A stretch of 64,000 nt of DNA from Nocardia sp. NRRL S-836 (lineage in GTDB: Bacteria; Actinomycetota; Actinomycetes; Mycobacteriales; Pseudonocardiaceae): contig NZ_LGDY01000091.1 of NCBI RefSeq assembly GCF_001279525.1, forward strand, positions 124,001 through 188,000. Direction: 5' to 3'. The notes below the pieces were generated by a model. That model searched no databases and was not told the origin of the DNA. It saw nothing but the letters and a program-made list of their open reading frames with translations. Shown here in pieces: positions 63,466 to 64,000 of this stretch (within the stretch, counting starts at the first letter, position 1; each line of letters starts with the position of its first letter). Made by a program: the position numbers and the translations under genes.

Positions 63466-64000
63466 GTGGCACAACTGCTGCGAGTGCAGAACTTCATGGT
63501 CTCGAGCGACGGCGTCGCCGCCGGTGAGGACCAGAGCTTCGAGAACCCGTTCGGGCTCCCCGGCGCCGAGCGGTTGTTCTCCTGGGCCGGTGCGACGGCG
63601 AGCTGGCCGAACCGCACCGATCCCGGCGGCAGCCGCGGCCTGGACGACTACTTCACGCGCGACTTCACCCAGAACATCGGCGCGGAGATCATGGGCCGCA
63701 ACAAGTTCGGGTACCAGCGTGGGCCGTGGACCGATCACGAGTGGCAGGGCTGGTGGGGTGACGAACCTCCGTTCCACACGCCGGTGTTCGTCATGACCCA
63801 CCACGAACGACCGTCGATCACGCTCTCGGACACCACGTTCCACTTCGTCGGCGGTGACCCGGCCGACGTCCTCGACCAGGCACGGGAAGCGGCGCAGGGC
63901 AAGGACGTCCGGCTCGGCGGCGGTGTCACCACCGTCCGCCAGTTCCTCGACGCGGACCTGGTGGACACCCTGCACGTCGCCGTCTCACCGGTGCGGTTCG
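63466..64000 (+). CDS. Dihydrofolate reductase-fold protein, 3' end outside window
   Basis: The first 178 codons are seen and the frame is open at the right edge. The sequence has NFMVSSDGVAAGEDQSFENP, IMGRNKFGYQRGPW and LGGGVTTVRQFLDADLVDTL, like the RibD_C-type reductase at 27927. Both share WWGxEPPxHxPVFV and TTFHFV blocks, so they are paralogues. GTG 63466 has ACAGGAGG just before it. The substrate is unknown. Confidence 0.75.
   Translation, partial: MAQLLRVQNFMVSSDGVAAGEDQSFENPFGLPGAERLFSWAGATASWPNRTDPGGSRGLDDYFTRDFTQNIGAEIMGRNKFGYQRGPWTDHEWQGWWGDEPPFHTPVFVMTHHERPSITLSDTTFHFVGGDPADVLDQAREAAQGKDVRLGGGVTTVRQFLDADLVDTLHVAVSPVRF

Overview
The window is very GC-rich DNA with GTG/TTG starts, 4-bp stop/start overlaps and an actinobacterial gene repertoire: bldD, mihF, a DasR-type GntR regulator with its PTS, an HPr, and a mycothiol-dependent-enzyme-like protein. 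The order follows two blocks I know from Mycobacterium tuberculosis (rarA-alaS-ruvX-mltG-aroE-A24-aroCKBQ-pepQ-efp-nusB, and pyrR-pyrBC-carAB-pyrF-mihF-gmk-rpoZ-coaBC-metK-priA-fmt-rsmB-rpe-rib). As in Streptomyces, the two blocks meet at nusB/bldD. The overall look suggests a Pseudonocardiaceae chromosome (Lentzea, Saccharothrix or Actinosynnema-like). The family assignment is inference; Actinobacteria is secure.

Layout. 0-2.8 kb: leftward membrane-protein operon (DUF4350, DUF4129, multi-span protein) and a uridine-kinase-like NTPase. 2.8-11.7 kb: rarA, a DinB-fold protein, a GNAT, two small membrane-associated proteins, then alaS, ruvX, mltG and aroE. 11.7-12.6 kb: a decayed IS5-family element with clear ends, inserted at CTAG. 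12.6-15.8 kb: leftward two-component system with a GerMN-type lipoprotein, and a rightward PAP2 phosphatase. 15.8-19.1 kb: GlcNAc-type PTS divergon (HPr, EIIC and DasR-like regulator leftward; EIIB and EIIA rightward) around one dre-like operator. 19.2-26.9 kb: prepilin-peptidase-like protein, aroC-aroK-aroB-aroQ, pepQ, efp and nusB, interrupted by an AT-richer unknown membrane protein and a VOC protein. 27-32.5 kb: accessory regulators and enzymes (LysR, two reductase/epimerase-like proteins, HD hydrolase, ECF sigma with C-terminal extension, esterase, WYL regulator). 32.5-44.8 kb: bldD, the pyr operon, mihF, gmk, rpoZ, coaBC. 44.8-58.3 kb: metK, a Tat-exported phospholipase C, priA with a very long repeat insert, gamma-glutamyltransferase, a DinB protein, a broken ECF sigma gene, def, fmt, rsmB. 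58.4-64 kb: a flavoprotein, rpe, ribD-ribE-ribBA-ribH, a PH-like membrane protein, and a reductase paralogue cut by the window end.

How it works together. Most of the window is housekeeping: shikimate pathway, complete de novo UMP pathway except pyrD and pyrE, riboflavin synthesis, N-terminal formyl-methionine handling (fmt/def), S-adenosylmethionine and coenzyme A synthesis. Regulation visible in the DNA includes a PyrR-binding loop before pyrR, a palindromic BldD-type box before bldD, a DasR-type operator in the PTS divergon, an ECF-type promoter between the sigma factor and its oxidoreductase neighbour, and several leaderless promoters with the -10 element exactly 7 nt before the start codon.

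The parts least explained by known biology are the membrane protein at 22.9-23.9 kb (amyloid-motif-like N-terminus and duplicated ectodomain), the roughly 325-residue tandem-repeat insert in PriA, small membrane and coupling ORFs around def and fmt, and the PAP2 frame that stays open antisense through ptsH. No tRNA, rRNA, CRISPR array, riboswitch or biosynthetic gene cluster was seen.
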